64,000 nucleotides of DNA, from contig CAVNZM010000009.1 in assembly GCA_963693365.1 (NCBI GenBank), positions 2,666,001-2,730,000 of the forward strand, written 5' to 3'. Below are positions 14,803-26,345 of this stretch, one piece after another. Under the pieces are notes generated by a model, which was not told the DNA's origin, did not search any database, and saw nothing but the letters and a program-made list of their open reading frames with translations. This DNA comes from Amoebidium appalachense. Its lineage: Eukaryota > Ichthyosporea. Position numbers and translations under genes: made by a program. Position 1 is the stretch's first letter. Each line of letters starts with the position of its first letter.

Positions 14803-15358
14803 TTCTGTCCCCCCCCCCCCCCCCCCCCCCCCCCGTCTGTCTGTCTGTCTATATCCCTCTCCTCCTCCCTCTCCCTCCCCCCACCTCATCCCCACCCCAC
14901 CCCCCTTCCTCGTTCAAGCTCTTGAGATTTGCGACAGGGGTAACAGGTTTATCTATCCGATGTCACTAATCATTCATCTAAGTTTTCTTCTCCAATTATC
15001 GGGTGGCAACTCTGAAAAGTCTCTTGCACAGAGGTGCTAAAGACTTATCTACTCAATGGAGTTTTTATATAGTATATATGCTTCCGATCAATGTCATTGC
15101 CCATCTTTTATTACACCGTTTATCCAAATTTCTCTCCCATCTAAATTTCTCATGTATACATATGTCTCATATGTCTAAACTCTCATAATTCCGTATCTCG
15201 TATATCTAAATATTTCATATATCGATTTTTCTGTAATTAAATATCTCATATATCCAAATATCTCCCACAGAAACGTACAGTGGGTCATCGTGTAGCCTCA
15301 GGCAACCTTCGGCTTCGCGCCCCTTCAAACTGCCCACCAGTACTCTCCCCCTCCCTCC

Positions 15359-15403
<45 letters not shown>

Positions 15404-15915
15404 CATTCTCACCACCATCTCCACCAACCCCACCCCCACCATCACACAACGCACACGCATCCGACACAGACGCAGCCTACTAACTAAACTCCTTCAAACA
15501 CTCGTTTTGCATAAATGGCCTATACTTTATATTGACAAGTAAGAATCGATACAAACTTCTTGGATATTTGGTGTGTGTGTTTGCTGTGGGGGGGGGGGGG
15601 GGGAGGGGGGGGAGGGGGGAGAGGGCAGGGGGACGGGGAGGCGGGGAGGCGGAGGCGGAGGCGGAGCGGAGGGGGGGGGCGGGGGGGGGAGGTGGGCGGG
15701 AGAGGGCAGGGGGAAGGGGAGGCGGGGAGGTGGAGGCGGAGCGGAGGGGGGGAGGGGGGGGGGGGGGGGGGGGGGGGGTGAATGGAAGGATGCTGCATGG
15801 AGGTGAATATTGCTGTTTCATTTGAGCTCAAGAATGGACCCACATTTACGCCCTTGCACATGCACATACTCATGGCTTGCATGTGCGGACACACGTGCCA
15901 CACACACACGCGCGC

Positions 15916-15962
<47 letters not shown>

Positions 15963-16646
15963 AGGTACAGAGAATGATGTGGGACTGCTGGCAGCCCGTA
16001 CCCAATCAGAGGCCACGGTTTAGCGAACTGGTTGGAAGGCTGGCAGAGATTTTTGCGGCACAAAAACCAGCGAAGATACAGAAAGTAGGTGTCCGAATTC
16101 TCTAGCTTCTTCCTTCCTTTTTATTTCTTGTTTCCTTCCTTACTTTTCTTTTTTTTTCTGATTTGCTTTTTTATACGTGTGTGCGGTTGTGAGAGAGAGA
16201 GGGGGGGGGGGGGGGATGGGGATGGGAATTAAAAAACTAGAAAACTAAGCCAGAAACCGGAGCAAGAGAAGGATGGATGGTATTCCAATAACAATTTTCC
16301 TTGCGGGATACATACGTCATACCTGGGTGGTGGCTTGCACTATTCATCGAATTTTAAAGAAGGTAAAAAGTCTATAAGGCTCACACCTTTTTTTTTAATC
16401 CAAAACAGCTGCCGACCGGCGAAATTGAACTGACAGAGGCCAAACCAAATGAAGTCATGAAGAGTGAAAAACCGCAAGTCTCATCCCGTGTTCCTGATCA
16501 GGTATAAAACCCTCCCTGCCACCGTCACACACAGATGCGCTTCTAAAGAGAGAGAGAGAGCGGGGGTGGGGCCGAGTGAGAAGGGAGGGAGGGAGAAAGG
16601 GAGGGAGGGAGGAGTCCCCACCAAAGCACACACCCGCCCGCGCGCG

Positions 16647-16720
<74 letters not shown>

Positions 16721-16734
16721 TACACACAAACGCA

Positions 16735-16792
<58 letters not shown>

Positions 16793-17774
16793 TACACAAC
16801 CCCCCCCCCCCCCCCCCCAAAACACACACACACACACACACACATGCACACATACTACAGACACATGCGCGCCCGTGCGCGCGTACACGTGTGCGTGGGC
16901 GCACGTATACACACGCACACACTGTCACGAACACCTATGCTATACTTCACACAAAGGAGTGGGTTGCCTTCAATGTAGAGGTAGGAAGGGAGGGGAGGAG
17001 CGAGAGAGAGAGGGGGGGGGGGGGGGGGGGGGGGGAGTGAGAGTGACGGAGAAGAAGAAAACGGGTAAGAACACAGAAAGTTTCAAGGTGTTTAGTGGCT
17101 GTCAGGTGTGCGCATTTTGTGTACATGATACTGTGTGCCATATTGTGCACGTGTGTGCGGCGTATTCACATGTTTTGCTAATTTTGGGGATGTGGGGGCT
17201 TTTAGGTTCATGTGCATGTATACTGGCATACATACGCACACGCATGCGCACATGCACACACACATGCTTGGACTACAAGCACACATTTGGCTGACTGTTT
17301 TGCAATCCGCAGGTGATTGTGGATATTGATCAGGATGAAGGGTCCGAAAATTCAACCGATGAGGATGAAGGGTTCGAAAATTCAACTCCCAGGGGGGTCG
17401 GTAGCCCCATTGATAGCCGAACAGTGGATGCAAACACCCCTCCGGACGCGCCGCAAATTGATAGTTTGGACGGATGGCGGATGGATGGATATGTTGATAC
17501 CAATGCAAAAGCAGATACCAAGTGTGAAGGAGTTGAAAATTCAACGGAGAGGGGGATCCCCAACAATGGCCGAGCAGTGGATGCAAACCCCCCTCCAGGG
17601 GCCCCCCAACTTGAAAATATGAATTATGAGGATGGATATGTCGACACGAACTCCAAAGCAGATTCTCAGGGTGAACGCAGGAGGAAAAACGATGCGAGCA
17701 GCACCGGGGAGTGTGAGAAAAATGTTGATGTTGGCGCCATTCGATTGGGCACAAATCATTGTGTGGCATTGTAG
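871..17774 (+). CDS. Receptor tyrosine kinase with a thrombospondin type 1 repeat
   Basis: Single-pass surface tyrosine kinase, about 913 codons. Exons: 871-1335, 3476-3998, 5135-5288, 5787-5882, 6531-6576, 6941-6973, 7886-7964 (or from 7848), 8555-8652, 9202-9332, 10207-10361, 12814-12891, 13368-13465, 14320-14358, 15271-15339, 15962-16084, 16409-16501, 17313-17774. All phases agree. Signal peptide at residues 1-36; then a Cys-containing ectodomain with several NxS/T sites (unknown fold); a TSP1 repeat in exon 3 (WGDW..C.C and paired Cys); a membrane helix in exon 4 followed by RRIKR. Kinase motifs: GEGHYG (~456), VAVK (K~480), HRDLAARN (~575; AAR marks tyrosine kinases), DFG (~602), activation-loop Tyr ~614, WMAPE, and a CW....RP..F end motif. 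The C-tail (17313-17774) repeats ENST and GYVDT units. The juxtamembrane exons are the weakest part. The ligand and RTK family are unknown. Confidence 0.85.
5135..5288 (+). other. TSP1-repeat exon of the receptor kinase
   Basis: This exon starts after TATGCAG and reads in phase 1 from the previous exon. It encodes [11 protein letters not shown] and a [13 protein letters not shown] core ending with paired cysteines near DDPEC, which is the W-x-x-W plus six-Cys layout of a thrombospondin type 1 repeat. TSP1 modules usually bind glycosaminoglycans or other matrix proteins. It is one compact exon directly before the membrane-helix exon, an arrangement that suits exon shuffling. Confidence 0.8.
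6531..6973 (+). other. Juxtamembrane exons of the receptor kinase, frame unresolved
   Basis: Two short exons (6531-6576 and 6941-6973) have good splice borders. If joined directly to the membrane exon they read [16 protein letters not shown] then [11 protein letters not shown], and connect in phase 0 to an acceptor before 7886. If the better-looking acceptor before 7848 is used, the other frame (ending PQGVYE) is required, and a 10-nt micro-exon near 6095 would be needed. The first model keeps a paired-Tyr motif and needs no micro-exon, so I prefer it. Confidence 0.5.
9100..9201 (+). repeat. Degenerate 29-bp tandem repeat ending at a splice acceptor
   Basis: Units start at 9100, 9129, 9158 and 9188, each opening with GG(T/C)(G/A/T)CAAA and carrying a TTGACCCATT-like middle. 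The final partial unit supplies the AG used as the 3' splice site of the kinase exon at 9202. Confidence 0.7.
10484..12447 (+). repeat. Tandem array of a 453-bp unit: four full copies plus a partial fifth
   Basis: Units begin at 10484, 10937, 11390, 11843 and 12296 with TTGGGCCCTCCCTGAGGATG and look identical by eye. The array sits in the intron between kinase exons 10207-10361 and 12814-12891. Each unit has a CTGAGGATGGGCTCTGCTTA core, a TACTTCGTACTGTG stretch, a short C run, and GATCAAGACGGGT and GGTCGAAAC segments. The same pieces occur singly elsewhere in the window, so the unit is a tandemly amplified member of a dispersed family. Each copy carries the same 99-codon frame, which I regard as fortuitous. 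Near-identity means recent expansion or homogenisation. Confidence 0.95.
12478..12607 (+). repeat. Diverged partial copy of the dispersed repeat family
   Basis: Directly after the tandem array and its C-rich tail, this stretch has a diverged version of the same order: GGCTTGGGTCTTCCCTGGGC, a GATGCACATTCCG segment, then GTCCTTCGTACTCTGTAAGG. It looks like an older copy beside which the younger array expanded. Confidence 0.55.
15100..15270 (+). repeat. AT-rich degenerate repeat before a splice acceptor
   Basis: About ten loosely repeated TATCTCATATATCTAAATAT-like units occupy the 170 bp ending at the CCCACAG acceptor of the kinase exon at 15271. The composition is quite unlike the surrounding C-rich intron. 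Confidence 0.6.
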
Positions 17775-17862
17775 GGCGAGAAACCAAGGGTGAACCCTAA
17801 TTCCACTTGAGGATATTAACCTGCATGTGTGCGTGTGCGTGTGTGTGCGTGTGCGTGTGCGT

Positions 17863-17929
<67 letters not shown>

Positions 17930-18052
17930 CGTGCGTGCGTGTGCGTGCGTGCGTGCGTGCGCGCGCACGCCTGAGAGATGGTGTGGTTGTGTGGGCTCGC
18001 GATGAAAGAGAAGAAGGAGAGACAAGTTCGGAGGGAGGGTGGGGGGGCTGGG

Positions 18053-18095
<43 letters not shown>

Positions 18096-19131
18096 CAATG
18101 TGTCGGTGCCCAGGTCTGCGTGTTTGTGTGTGTGGTTGGTGTCCAGTATCCCTCCTTCTTTATTTTTAATTTTAATTTTATTCTATTTTTGTTTTTGTTT
18201 TTATTACAGTAGGAGAATTGGGTTCACAATTTATGTTGTTACAAGCTACCCAAAATGTAGCATATATTTAAAGAAAATACCATATACCCCTCGTGTATTA
18301 TTTCAACGCAGGCGCGTACATCATGAGTTATTGTGACGCTGAAACACACGGTTATTTTTACTTCACCGTCAATTTAGGATTTCTGTTGAAAATGTACTGC
18401 GTAGATAGGGAGCGAGACTGCATATTAGATACACCCTTAAAGTTTTCTCCAACGCATTGGTGGTGTCAAGTCATCCCGTTAAGTTACGAATAATCCAGTA
18501 ATAAGTTATCTTTAAGTTACAAACATTCCAGTAATAAGTTATCTTTAAGTTATGAACAATCTCGTTAACAGCTCGCCGGATTGGTTGAACCATCCGGGGC
18601 AGCGATTATCTTTTTGTCTTTCTTTCTTTCTTTTTTTTTTTACGCGAATGCGATTTGAAAATAGAGTAGGTTGGACACGATCAGGTGTATCAGTTAAATA
18701 TATATAAATTACGTAGATATATCACTAAGGTTGAAAGTTGTAGAAATAGATAGTTGCTGCTACGAGCAACTTCTAGTACGGGTGACGTAAATAGTCGAAT
18801 ACCAAATACATTTATTTTATTAAATGAATTAGACCCACATATGTCACAGTGTGACACACCATTATCGGCTGAGTTGCTCTCTGAATCAATAAAAGGCAAC
18901 CAATGAGCTGACTCCCTGCATGCATAATTCTAGAAATAGTCACAACATCTTGGCCCTTAAAACATACATGCACACATGTGTACACACACACACACACAAA
19001 ACTTCTGCAACTCCACATCCTGATCGATCCCTCCTGGCCCCTTCCCCTCCCCTCTCCCCCCTCCCCCCTCCCCCTCCCCTCCGGACCCCCCAGCACTAAG
19101 ACTTGAGCCCCCCCCTCCCCCCCCCCCCCTC
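17775..19131. other. Intergenic: microsatellite, G run and AT-rich sequence
   Basis: A (GT/GC)n tract at 17825-17970 and a long G run near 18055-18093 follow the kinase stop codon. AT-rich unique sequence then runs from about 18160. A 33-bp unit containing CCAGTAATAAGTTATC is tandemly repeated at 18485-18560. No polyadenylation signal is obvious close to the kinase stop. Confidence 0.5.
18293..18493 (+). CDS. Small open frame, unrecognised; possible ectodomain-like remnant
   Basis: A 66-codon frame in AT-rich unique sequence 0.5 kb after the kinase gene. It is rich in Tyr, Trp and Cys. Its spacing of aromatic residues and Cys (a Cys after MY, a Cys ten residues on, then WWC) recalls the FYSDSEC ... 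EYCWQL part of kinase exon 2. It may be a broken, duplicated ectodomain exon, or chance. No ATG begins it convincingly. Confidence 0.2.
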   Translation: MYYFNAGAYIMSYCDAETHGYFYFTVNLGFLLKMYCVDRERDCILDTPLKFSPTHWWCQVIPLSYE

Positions 19132-20163
19132 ATGTCCGCTGATGGTATTATGTTTAATGATATGGTTTCCTCCCGTGTCTCCAAAGCCAAAAAATGTCTA
19201 AATTGGTATAGAATCAACCACCTGTCTGTCATAGGAATCACCCACCCCTCTAATTGACTTAAGCTCTTCAAAGTTTTTGTTCGTCCTTCATGTGAATATG
19301 GTTTGCCCCTTTTAGCCTTAGCCCCTGCCGTCGTATATCAGGAAGCCCTTAAACCTTTAATTTCTTTTCAGTATGGAGAGGTTAATAAGTTTTAGTTGGT
19401 AGTGGTATCCCCTTCCCCCATCGGTTATTTGGTTGTATCTTTGCACTCACACAACCCACACATCGCCATGCACACACTCGCACTTCGCTTTCACTTTCAC
19501 ATCGAACGCGTACAACGCAGCGCACCCAACCACCCACTGTTCCGTCACCACTTCTCACTCCCCCGCCCCCCTGACCTCCACCTTTTCCCCAATCCCTCCA
19601 AAATCTCCCTGCTTCGTGCCTTTAAGCCTTACCGCACTATACTCCCACCCCATCCCAACCTTCACGACACTCCCCTCCTACACACACGCATGGACCGTTT
19701 ATTACACGCACAACACAAAACACGCATCTCCAACACATTTAACGCAAGCACCCGCATACACAAACCGTTAGTGCAATATGTTTGCTCCACAGGCCGTGAA
19801 AAACGGTCTCTAGCTGATAGTATCGTGGGTTTCCCTAGTGGTTTACTAGCACAGTGGTCTCTTCAATGGCGTGCTAATCGGTTCCTGAAGTTTCCTAGAC
19901 GGTGGTGCCCTAGTGGGTCACACCCTTGGTGCCGTAGCTGTGTGGGCCGGTGTATTGTGTTCCCCTTTGTTCCGTTAGCCACCAAGGCCTCCTTTTCTTC
20001 CACACTCGTCACCCACCTATCCACTTCTCGTCACCCTGCACAACACTTTACCATCATTGACTTCCTTCTTAACACGGGTGATTTTCTCACTGCCCAACTT
20101 TGTTTTCAATACCTGCGCACTCACGTCACACACGTAATACAACCACCCTTCCAACCCGGTTAA
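19132..20163 (+). pseudogene. Decayed LINE: C-terminal part of a non-LTR reverse transcriptase ORF
   Basis: One frame runs about 343 codons with two in-frame stops (a TGA near 19255 and a TAG near 19393). Its start has the post-catalytic reverse-transcriptase pattern (FNDMVSSRVSKAKKCLNWY), followed by LFKVFVRPSCEYGLPLL, which fits the thumb-region LYK.LVRP.LEYG motif of non-LTR elements. The end has QWSLQWRANRF then Cys/His-spaced residues (RRWC....HPWCRSC), like the C-terminal zinc knuckle of LINE ORF2 proteins. The catalytic YxDD box would lie upstream and is absent, so this is a 5'-truncated dead copy. A C run and T run follow at 20202-20233. Confidence 0.65.
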
Positions 20164-20568
20164 TTAGCTCCTTTTCTTTCTTCCTTTCTTTCTTTTTCTC
20201 TTCTCCCCCCCCCCCCCCTTTTTTTTTTTTTTTAGGTGTTTGTGTGTGTGTTGTCTTAGATACTGTGTCTGTAAGGTGTGTGACTTGAGCGGCCGTGGCC
20301 GTGTAATAGGGACCATTAATATGGGGTGGCTCTCGTCTGTATTATGATGTACATATATCATGCATATGGGGCACATGTTGTGTTTCCGGATTGGCCGGAG
20401 GGAGCGGGAGCGGCCAATGAAGTGCAATGATCCCATATAAGTACTTACAGTGAAAGATTTATGGCGGTGGCCACCATGCCAAATCCACGATACTGTCGCT
20501 TATGTCCGATGCTTTGAGAAGGAGAGTGTGTCTGTGTGTACGTGTGTTCCAGTCTGTGTGACTGTCGA

Positions 20569-20621
<53 letters not shown>

Positions 20622-20882
20622 GTGCACGTGTGTGTGAGTGTGTGAGTGTGTGAGTCGCCTCCATGGCCAGAGGGGCCCGGGCCAGGAGGATGGGGGGAAT
20701 CCTGGGAGAGAGAGAGAGATGTCCACCAGTTAAGGCTATACTTTTTTACCTATGTATGCAGTCTGGGGAACTAACTGTGACATGCACCTTTTTAATCATA
20801 AAGTCAATATAATAGACCGTGTTCATGAGGAAGGAGACCCAATGTAATTAGAATTAGGGGCTAAGTTTTTTTTTTTTTTTTT

Positions 20883-20923
<41 letters not shown>

Positions 20924-21288
20924 AGAATCATTCAGAAGATCATCGAAATCAAAGGATCTACCTAAATTGGCATATCAACATTTCAATGATCCGTTCAAGA
21001 TATGTAAGTAAGCTGCAAGCAACAACAAGAAATTCTCCGAGGGAGCATATAACTGAGATTACTGTAGGCCATACTATAGCTAGGCCATACATGATGTATA
21101 TAGAGTCCGTCGAATTCCACATCAGAGTCTCGCCTCGTTCCGAAATCCCGATCGAACCCCTCCTGGAAAGTCGTAAACACCGCTGTTTTCACCGGGTGGG
21201 TCACCAGGGGCCGCGAGCAAAACTGCTACGGGCCGGGGATTCCAGAGGTATTTTCCCAAGGTAGGTGCCAGCCGGTGCGTTTTTGTTT

Positions 21289-21332
<44 letters not shown>

Positions 21333-22071
21333 ATCACGTTTTGTTCCCGGAGGGCCTTTTCAGGCCCTCTAGGGAAACTACCGTCTACCACACAGCACCG
21401 ACAGTACACTAGTTAAGGTGCTATCTATGAGTTCAGCTAAGCTAAACCATCCTTCACAACCTAACTATAAGTACACACTTTGCCCAGGGCTACTACCCCA
21501 GCCACGCCGGCAGGAGTGCTGGTGCGGTGGTGGGGTCGTGATTCCGAGGGCCTCCCTGGAGGGGCGAGGGACCTCGGAAAAGAGGGAGGCAGGTGGGAGG
21601 GACGGCGGAAGTGGAGGGAGGGTGGGTGGGTTGAGGATGGGTTGGTGGGTGAGGGGGTGGTGTGGTGGTGGTTGTGGTGGGGGGGAGGGGGGAGGGGGGG
21701 AGGGGGGAGGGGGGGGGGGGAGGGGGGCGAGAGGATCCGGAGGGGGGGGGGGGAGGGGGGGGGGGGGCTTGATGGATTTGGGGGCCTTAGCTATGGAGAG
21801 GCCGCAAGTGATTCCCCCCCCCCCCCCCCCTCCCCTCCCTCCCCCCCCCCCCCCTTCCCCCTCCGCCCGTGGCCCCACCTTTCTTTTATGTTGGCAAATT
21901 GCATGTACACGCACGTCATGACCAACATCACACAACAAACATTTCTTTAAAATTTATTCTGGCTGTGAGCAGGTGTATGTTCCTGCATTTAAGTACTAAC
22001 GTCTAACATGAAAAACCATTTAAGAAACACCGGCAAGAAACAGTGGCATCTTATACTGTACCTTTTAAAAA
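20164..22071. other. Intergenic region downstream of the LINE relic
   Basis: No gene found. The region contains a C/T tract just after the LINE relic, paired ATTGGCC / GGCCAAT motifs near 20391-20420, a (GT)n tract at 20572-20618, a T run followed by a G run at 20869-20922, a T run at 21290-21325, and G- and C-rich tracts at 21660-21855. Confidence 0.4.
21953..21958 (-). terminator. Polyadenylation signal of the DHHC gene
   Basis: AATAAA on the minus strand, about 115 nt past the DHHC stop codon at 22072. The spacing and context suit a 3' UTR, but this is motif evidence only. Confidence 0.5.
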
Positions 22072-23187
22072 TCAATCGTGTTTACCCTTGGGGCAATATG
22101 CAACGTTAACACCACTATGGCCCCTCCATGTTCGTACCACCTCAGGCCACGGAAACAGAACCGACCAAATCCCATTACCAAAAATAGGCGTCAGAAGCAG
22201 ATTCCATTTGCTCTCATGTTCACATCGATTCTTTAAACACTCGAGCAAAAAAGACGGAAAGCGACGCCAAGAAACCCGTAATTTTCGTAGGAATTGCATG
22301 GTGGAAAGGTTACAAAACAGGAGAAACAACTGTACAAACAGAAGATACCCCACACAAAAACACAACATAAAAAGCGGTACGAATATAATCGAAAGACCCA
22401 ATCCGAAATGTCGACATCTCTCCGTCCTCACTGCTGATTGGCGCATCGACCCGGTGCCTTGTGACATTGGACCAGTAAAAACGCTCAAAAATGGAAAAAT
22501 CGAGTCAGAGATTGGTCCGTTTTTACCCGCCGTCGCCGCCATATACGGTTGCACAAGGCAATCCGAGAAAATTGGTCCCGTAATTACCAGCGCGTAGGCT
22601 AGACTGAATGCAGCGTAGCATAAAAACAACAGGAAAAACGCATAATTGTCGCGCCCGACACACCCATTGGTGAACGGGCAGTGGTGATCTACTAGATCGA
22701 CACACTTTCTGCACACCCGGCAATGTTCCGCGCCTGGGGGTTTATCCCGGTTGCAGTATCGGCAGAACCTCGTCTGTGATTGGTTAATCTCCGACACACT
22801 GGCTGGATTTGAAGCTGCTTTTGAAGTAGGAAGAGGGCCTGATGTGGGTGCTTGTACAGGTGGGATTTCCGTGCTCGTGGGGTCTATTTGCTGCGTGTTG
22901 GGGGTATTCAAAGTTTGTGAAGTCGCGGGTTTGGACCCTCCTGAGCCTGAAAGGGGAAAAATATGTGTCAGAATACGGGTAAAAGGCAGGTAAAACGAGA
23001 CTCAGTGTGGACTGATTCGTTTGCATAACCGCCTTAACGGGAGTGTCTTTAGGGCGGTAGTTTTGGTGGTTTGTAATGTTTACATAATGGAGGGGTGTGT
23101 CCGTGTGTCTGTTGGTGTGTGTGGACATGGAGGGAGGGTTTTTGAGTGGTAATGAGGTGTGCGGGTATGGGGCCAATGAGCTCTTGT

Positions 23188-23269
<82 letters not shown>

Positions 23270-23860
23270 CGTGCGTGTGTGTGTGTATGTGTGTGCGCGC
23301 GCGAATGTGTGAGTGTGAGCGTGTGAGTGTGTGTGTGTGTGCGCGCGCGAATGTGTGAGTGTGAGTGAGTGTGTGAGTGTGTTTGTATGTGTGTGTGTAT
23401 GTATGTCTCTCTCTCTATCTGTGTACGGGTGTCTGCACAGTGTGCATGAGTCCGTACGTTCTGTGGAACACACTCTTTCCTTCTCTCTTGCTTGTATATC
23501 TGATGTGTATGTGGAACGTGAATGCATGTGCCTGTTGGTAGGAGTCTGTGCGTGATGTATACGGTGGCTTTGGGCAAATTGGGGGTAGAAGCACAAGAGG
23601 GCGCGGAGCAAGTAGGAAAAAAGGAGGGGGGGGGGGGGGGGGGGGAGGGGGGAGGGTCGGTCCAATGTGAGAGTGGAATTGAGAATAAAAAATTGGAACA
23701 GGGTAGAAGACAGAGATTCGAAAGTGATGGCAGGGGCCGGGGGAGGGGGGGGGGGAGGGGGGGGGAGGGGGGGGGGAACCTGTAACTCCAAGTGTATGAT
23801 TTTTTCAGAGCGTGTGAAAGTTTTTTTTAATGTTGTGTTGCACTTACGCGCACGCACGGG

Positions 23861-23927
<67 letters not shown>

Positions 23928-25209
23928 GTAGGGGGGTGGGGGGGTGGGGGTGGGGATTCTTTTTTCAACACACAAGTGAGGGGTTAAAGAGTAAGACAAA
24001 AATTTTGCAAGAGAAAATGAAACGGCAATGAAGTATCATCCATGGCCATGAGATCTTTCACTTTGTGTTCAATGGGACTAGAAGCAAGGTGGTTTTCGAG
24101 AGGTTGATATAGTAGGTTAAGGGGGGGAGGGGCAGATGAAACAGGATGAGGAAAGACAAAAATGGCGCTTTAACTGCAAGCATGGGAGGGAAGGAGAACA
24201 GGTGTGAGGAAGATGTGCTTATGGCCACATGATGAGGGGGGAGGAGTTTGATAGCGTGCCTTGGAAGAAAGAAGAAAAAAAGGGCGGGCAGGGGGGGGGA
24301 AGGGGGAGAATGAGAGTAAGTGAAAAGGAAAGAGGGAGAGAAAGAGTAGCATAAGAGAAAAAGAGAGAGATGGGGAGAGGGAAGCGCAAGAACGGACGGT
24401 GGGGGGCCCAGAGAGCGACAGACAGGCAGACAAAGAGAGAGATAGAGACGAGAAAGAGGGTGGGTGGGGGGGTGGATGGGAGGGAGGGAGGAGGGGGGAA
24501 GAGAAAGAGAGAGAGAGACGCAGGGAGGGAGAGAGGGAGAGAGGGAGAGAGAGAGAGATCGAGAGAGAGAGAGAGAGGGAGAAAGTGAGAGAGACAGACA
24601 GAGATAGGGGGAGAGATAACCCAGGAGGCGGGAGGGGGGACAACACAGTGTCTGAGTACGGGCAGGGGAGATAGGCAGAAACCATACGAAACAATGTGTT
24701 ATGTGTGTGTGCGCGCACATTTGCCTGCAGGTGGTATTTATCGTTCAGAACAGTTGGGAGCTGTAAAAGAAAGGAGGAAAGGCCAAATTCTGTGACTAAA
24801 TGAAGCAGTAACGACACAGCCACAATTCGCCTGGTCAGAAGACATGCCACTATTTACCTTCATTTCCAGTTCTTGGTTGCAGCTCAGCCGAAGGTGGAGT
24901 AGCTACAGTTGTAACATACAAGGCCAACCCCGTCAAGGCAATGTAGCTGGTAAACAAAACATGAAACCACCACCATATAACATGCTTTCCCTTGACTGTA
25001 AACTCAAGTGTCCAGGCGAAGTGAACAAAAACACAAAACGCATAGACTGCAAATATGGATGTGACCAATCCGTACGAAACTAGTTTTTGCGTGGGTCGCC
25101 CCAACCCACCGGGTATCAAGTTGTCAAGGGCATCTATTACAAGTGGGAGCTGGATTATGCCTGTTATGGCTATAAGAATCCATGAGAGTGTTTCCATAGA
25201 TAGCTCCAT
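22072..25209 (-). CDS. DHHC-type protein S-acyltransferase (palmitoyltransferase)
   Basis: Membrane enzyme that transfers palmitate from acyl-CoA to cysteines of target proteins, usually at the Golgi or plasma membrane. Two exons, 24858-25209 and 22072-22946, joined in phase 1 across a GT-AG intron of 1911 nt; 408 residues. Exon 1 encodes about three hydrophobic helices (~8-28, 44-68, 77-100). A Ser/Thr/Pro-rich stretch follows, then the Cys-rich domain (~179-229: CRYCNRDKPPGAEHCRVCRKC) with catalytic DHHC at ~204-207 and DHHCPFTNGCVGRDNY. Further hydrophobic helices follow. The usual TTxE motif after the last helix appears altered to LSTMQ. A CNRCEHESKW-like region replaces the standard tail. 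The ATG at 25209 is the first in frame. I cannot assign it to a named ZDHHC subfamily. Confidence 0.88.
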
Positions 25210-25253
25210 GACTACTGTAAAGGATTGTCGGATATGGGCCCCGCGGGAAAACA

Positions 25254-26191
25254 ATATTTTCTCTTTATAAATGCCTGCTGCTAGTGAACGACGGATGCAT
25301 TAGGCCGGTTTTATAAAAAGAATAAGGGAAAGAAAAAAACTTAGCACGCAGTAATTTGTGTTGTGTATACATATAAAGCGTCAGCTCAGACTTTGAAAAA
25401 TGCATGAAGCTGATAACAGTAACTTTTTCTGGCGAGCTACATAGTGTGGCCCAGTTTGTTTGTTCGAGTCCGTTTTTGCGCCGAAATCGGTGCGCCAAAC
25501 TCTGAAGTGCCAAGCTGAGCGTTAATTGGTTGTTGGCGCATCGATTACGTCATCATACCTCGGGAATAAAAATGCCGTCTTTCTGAAGTACGAATAGAGA
25601 GTGGCGAGGTTCACGCGGCACAAGTGCATTTCCCTTCCATACCGGCCAGCAGGTAAAGGAATAGTAAGGGGATTGGCCATCTGCATGGACATATGTATAG
25701 AGTTCGCCTGTAACGGTATCCGATGATCTATATCGGTGTATATGACAGCCGGGCGCGGACGGAGCTACTGTAGACACTAGATGCATGGTAGTATCGATAT
25801 CAGAGTCCTTGCAAACTTTGAATCAGGAAGATTAATTAATGTAACTCGAACGTATGGCTTGGAAAGGTCATGTTTATGTGGTAGCTCCAGGCCCCGGGGA
25901 AAAGAATTTGCTTTTTACACGCGTCCATGCCAATCTTCCGTGTATTATATATACACGCTGGCGCAAGCGCATTAATTCGTGTGCGTTGGTGTGCGTGCAT
26001 TCCCAGACCCATGCATATGGTGTGTGTGTCTCTCTCTCTCTGCGTGTGTGTGAGCATGCACGCGTGTTTCGCGTGTCTGTGTGTATATACTTTCTTCTTT
26101 CTTTCCTTTCCAGCCCCCCCCCCCCCCCCCCCCCCCTCTTTCTTTTCTTTTTCTTCTCTCTCTCTATGTGTGTGTGTGTGTGTTTTTTTTT

Positions 26192-26251
<60 letters not shown>

Positions 26252-26275
26252 GGTGGTGGTGGTGGTGGTGGTGGT

Positions 26276-26345
<70 letters not shown>

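Noticed and set aside
21140-21165. tRNA B-box-like GGGGTTCGATC on the minus strand
   Set aside because: No acceptor stem, D arm or anticodon arm can be built around it.
25210-25254. Longer N-terminus for the DHHC protein
   Set aside because: The upstream in-frame codons start from TTG, not ATG. The first ATG at 25209 fits the usual short N-terminus.
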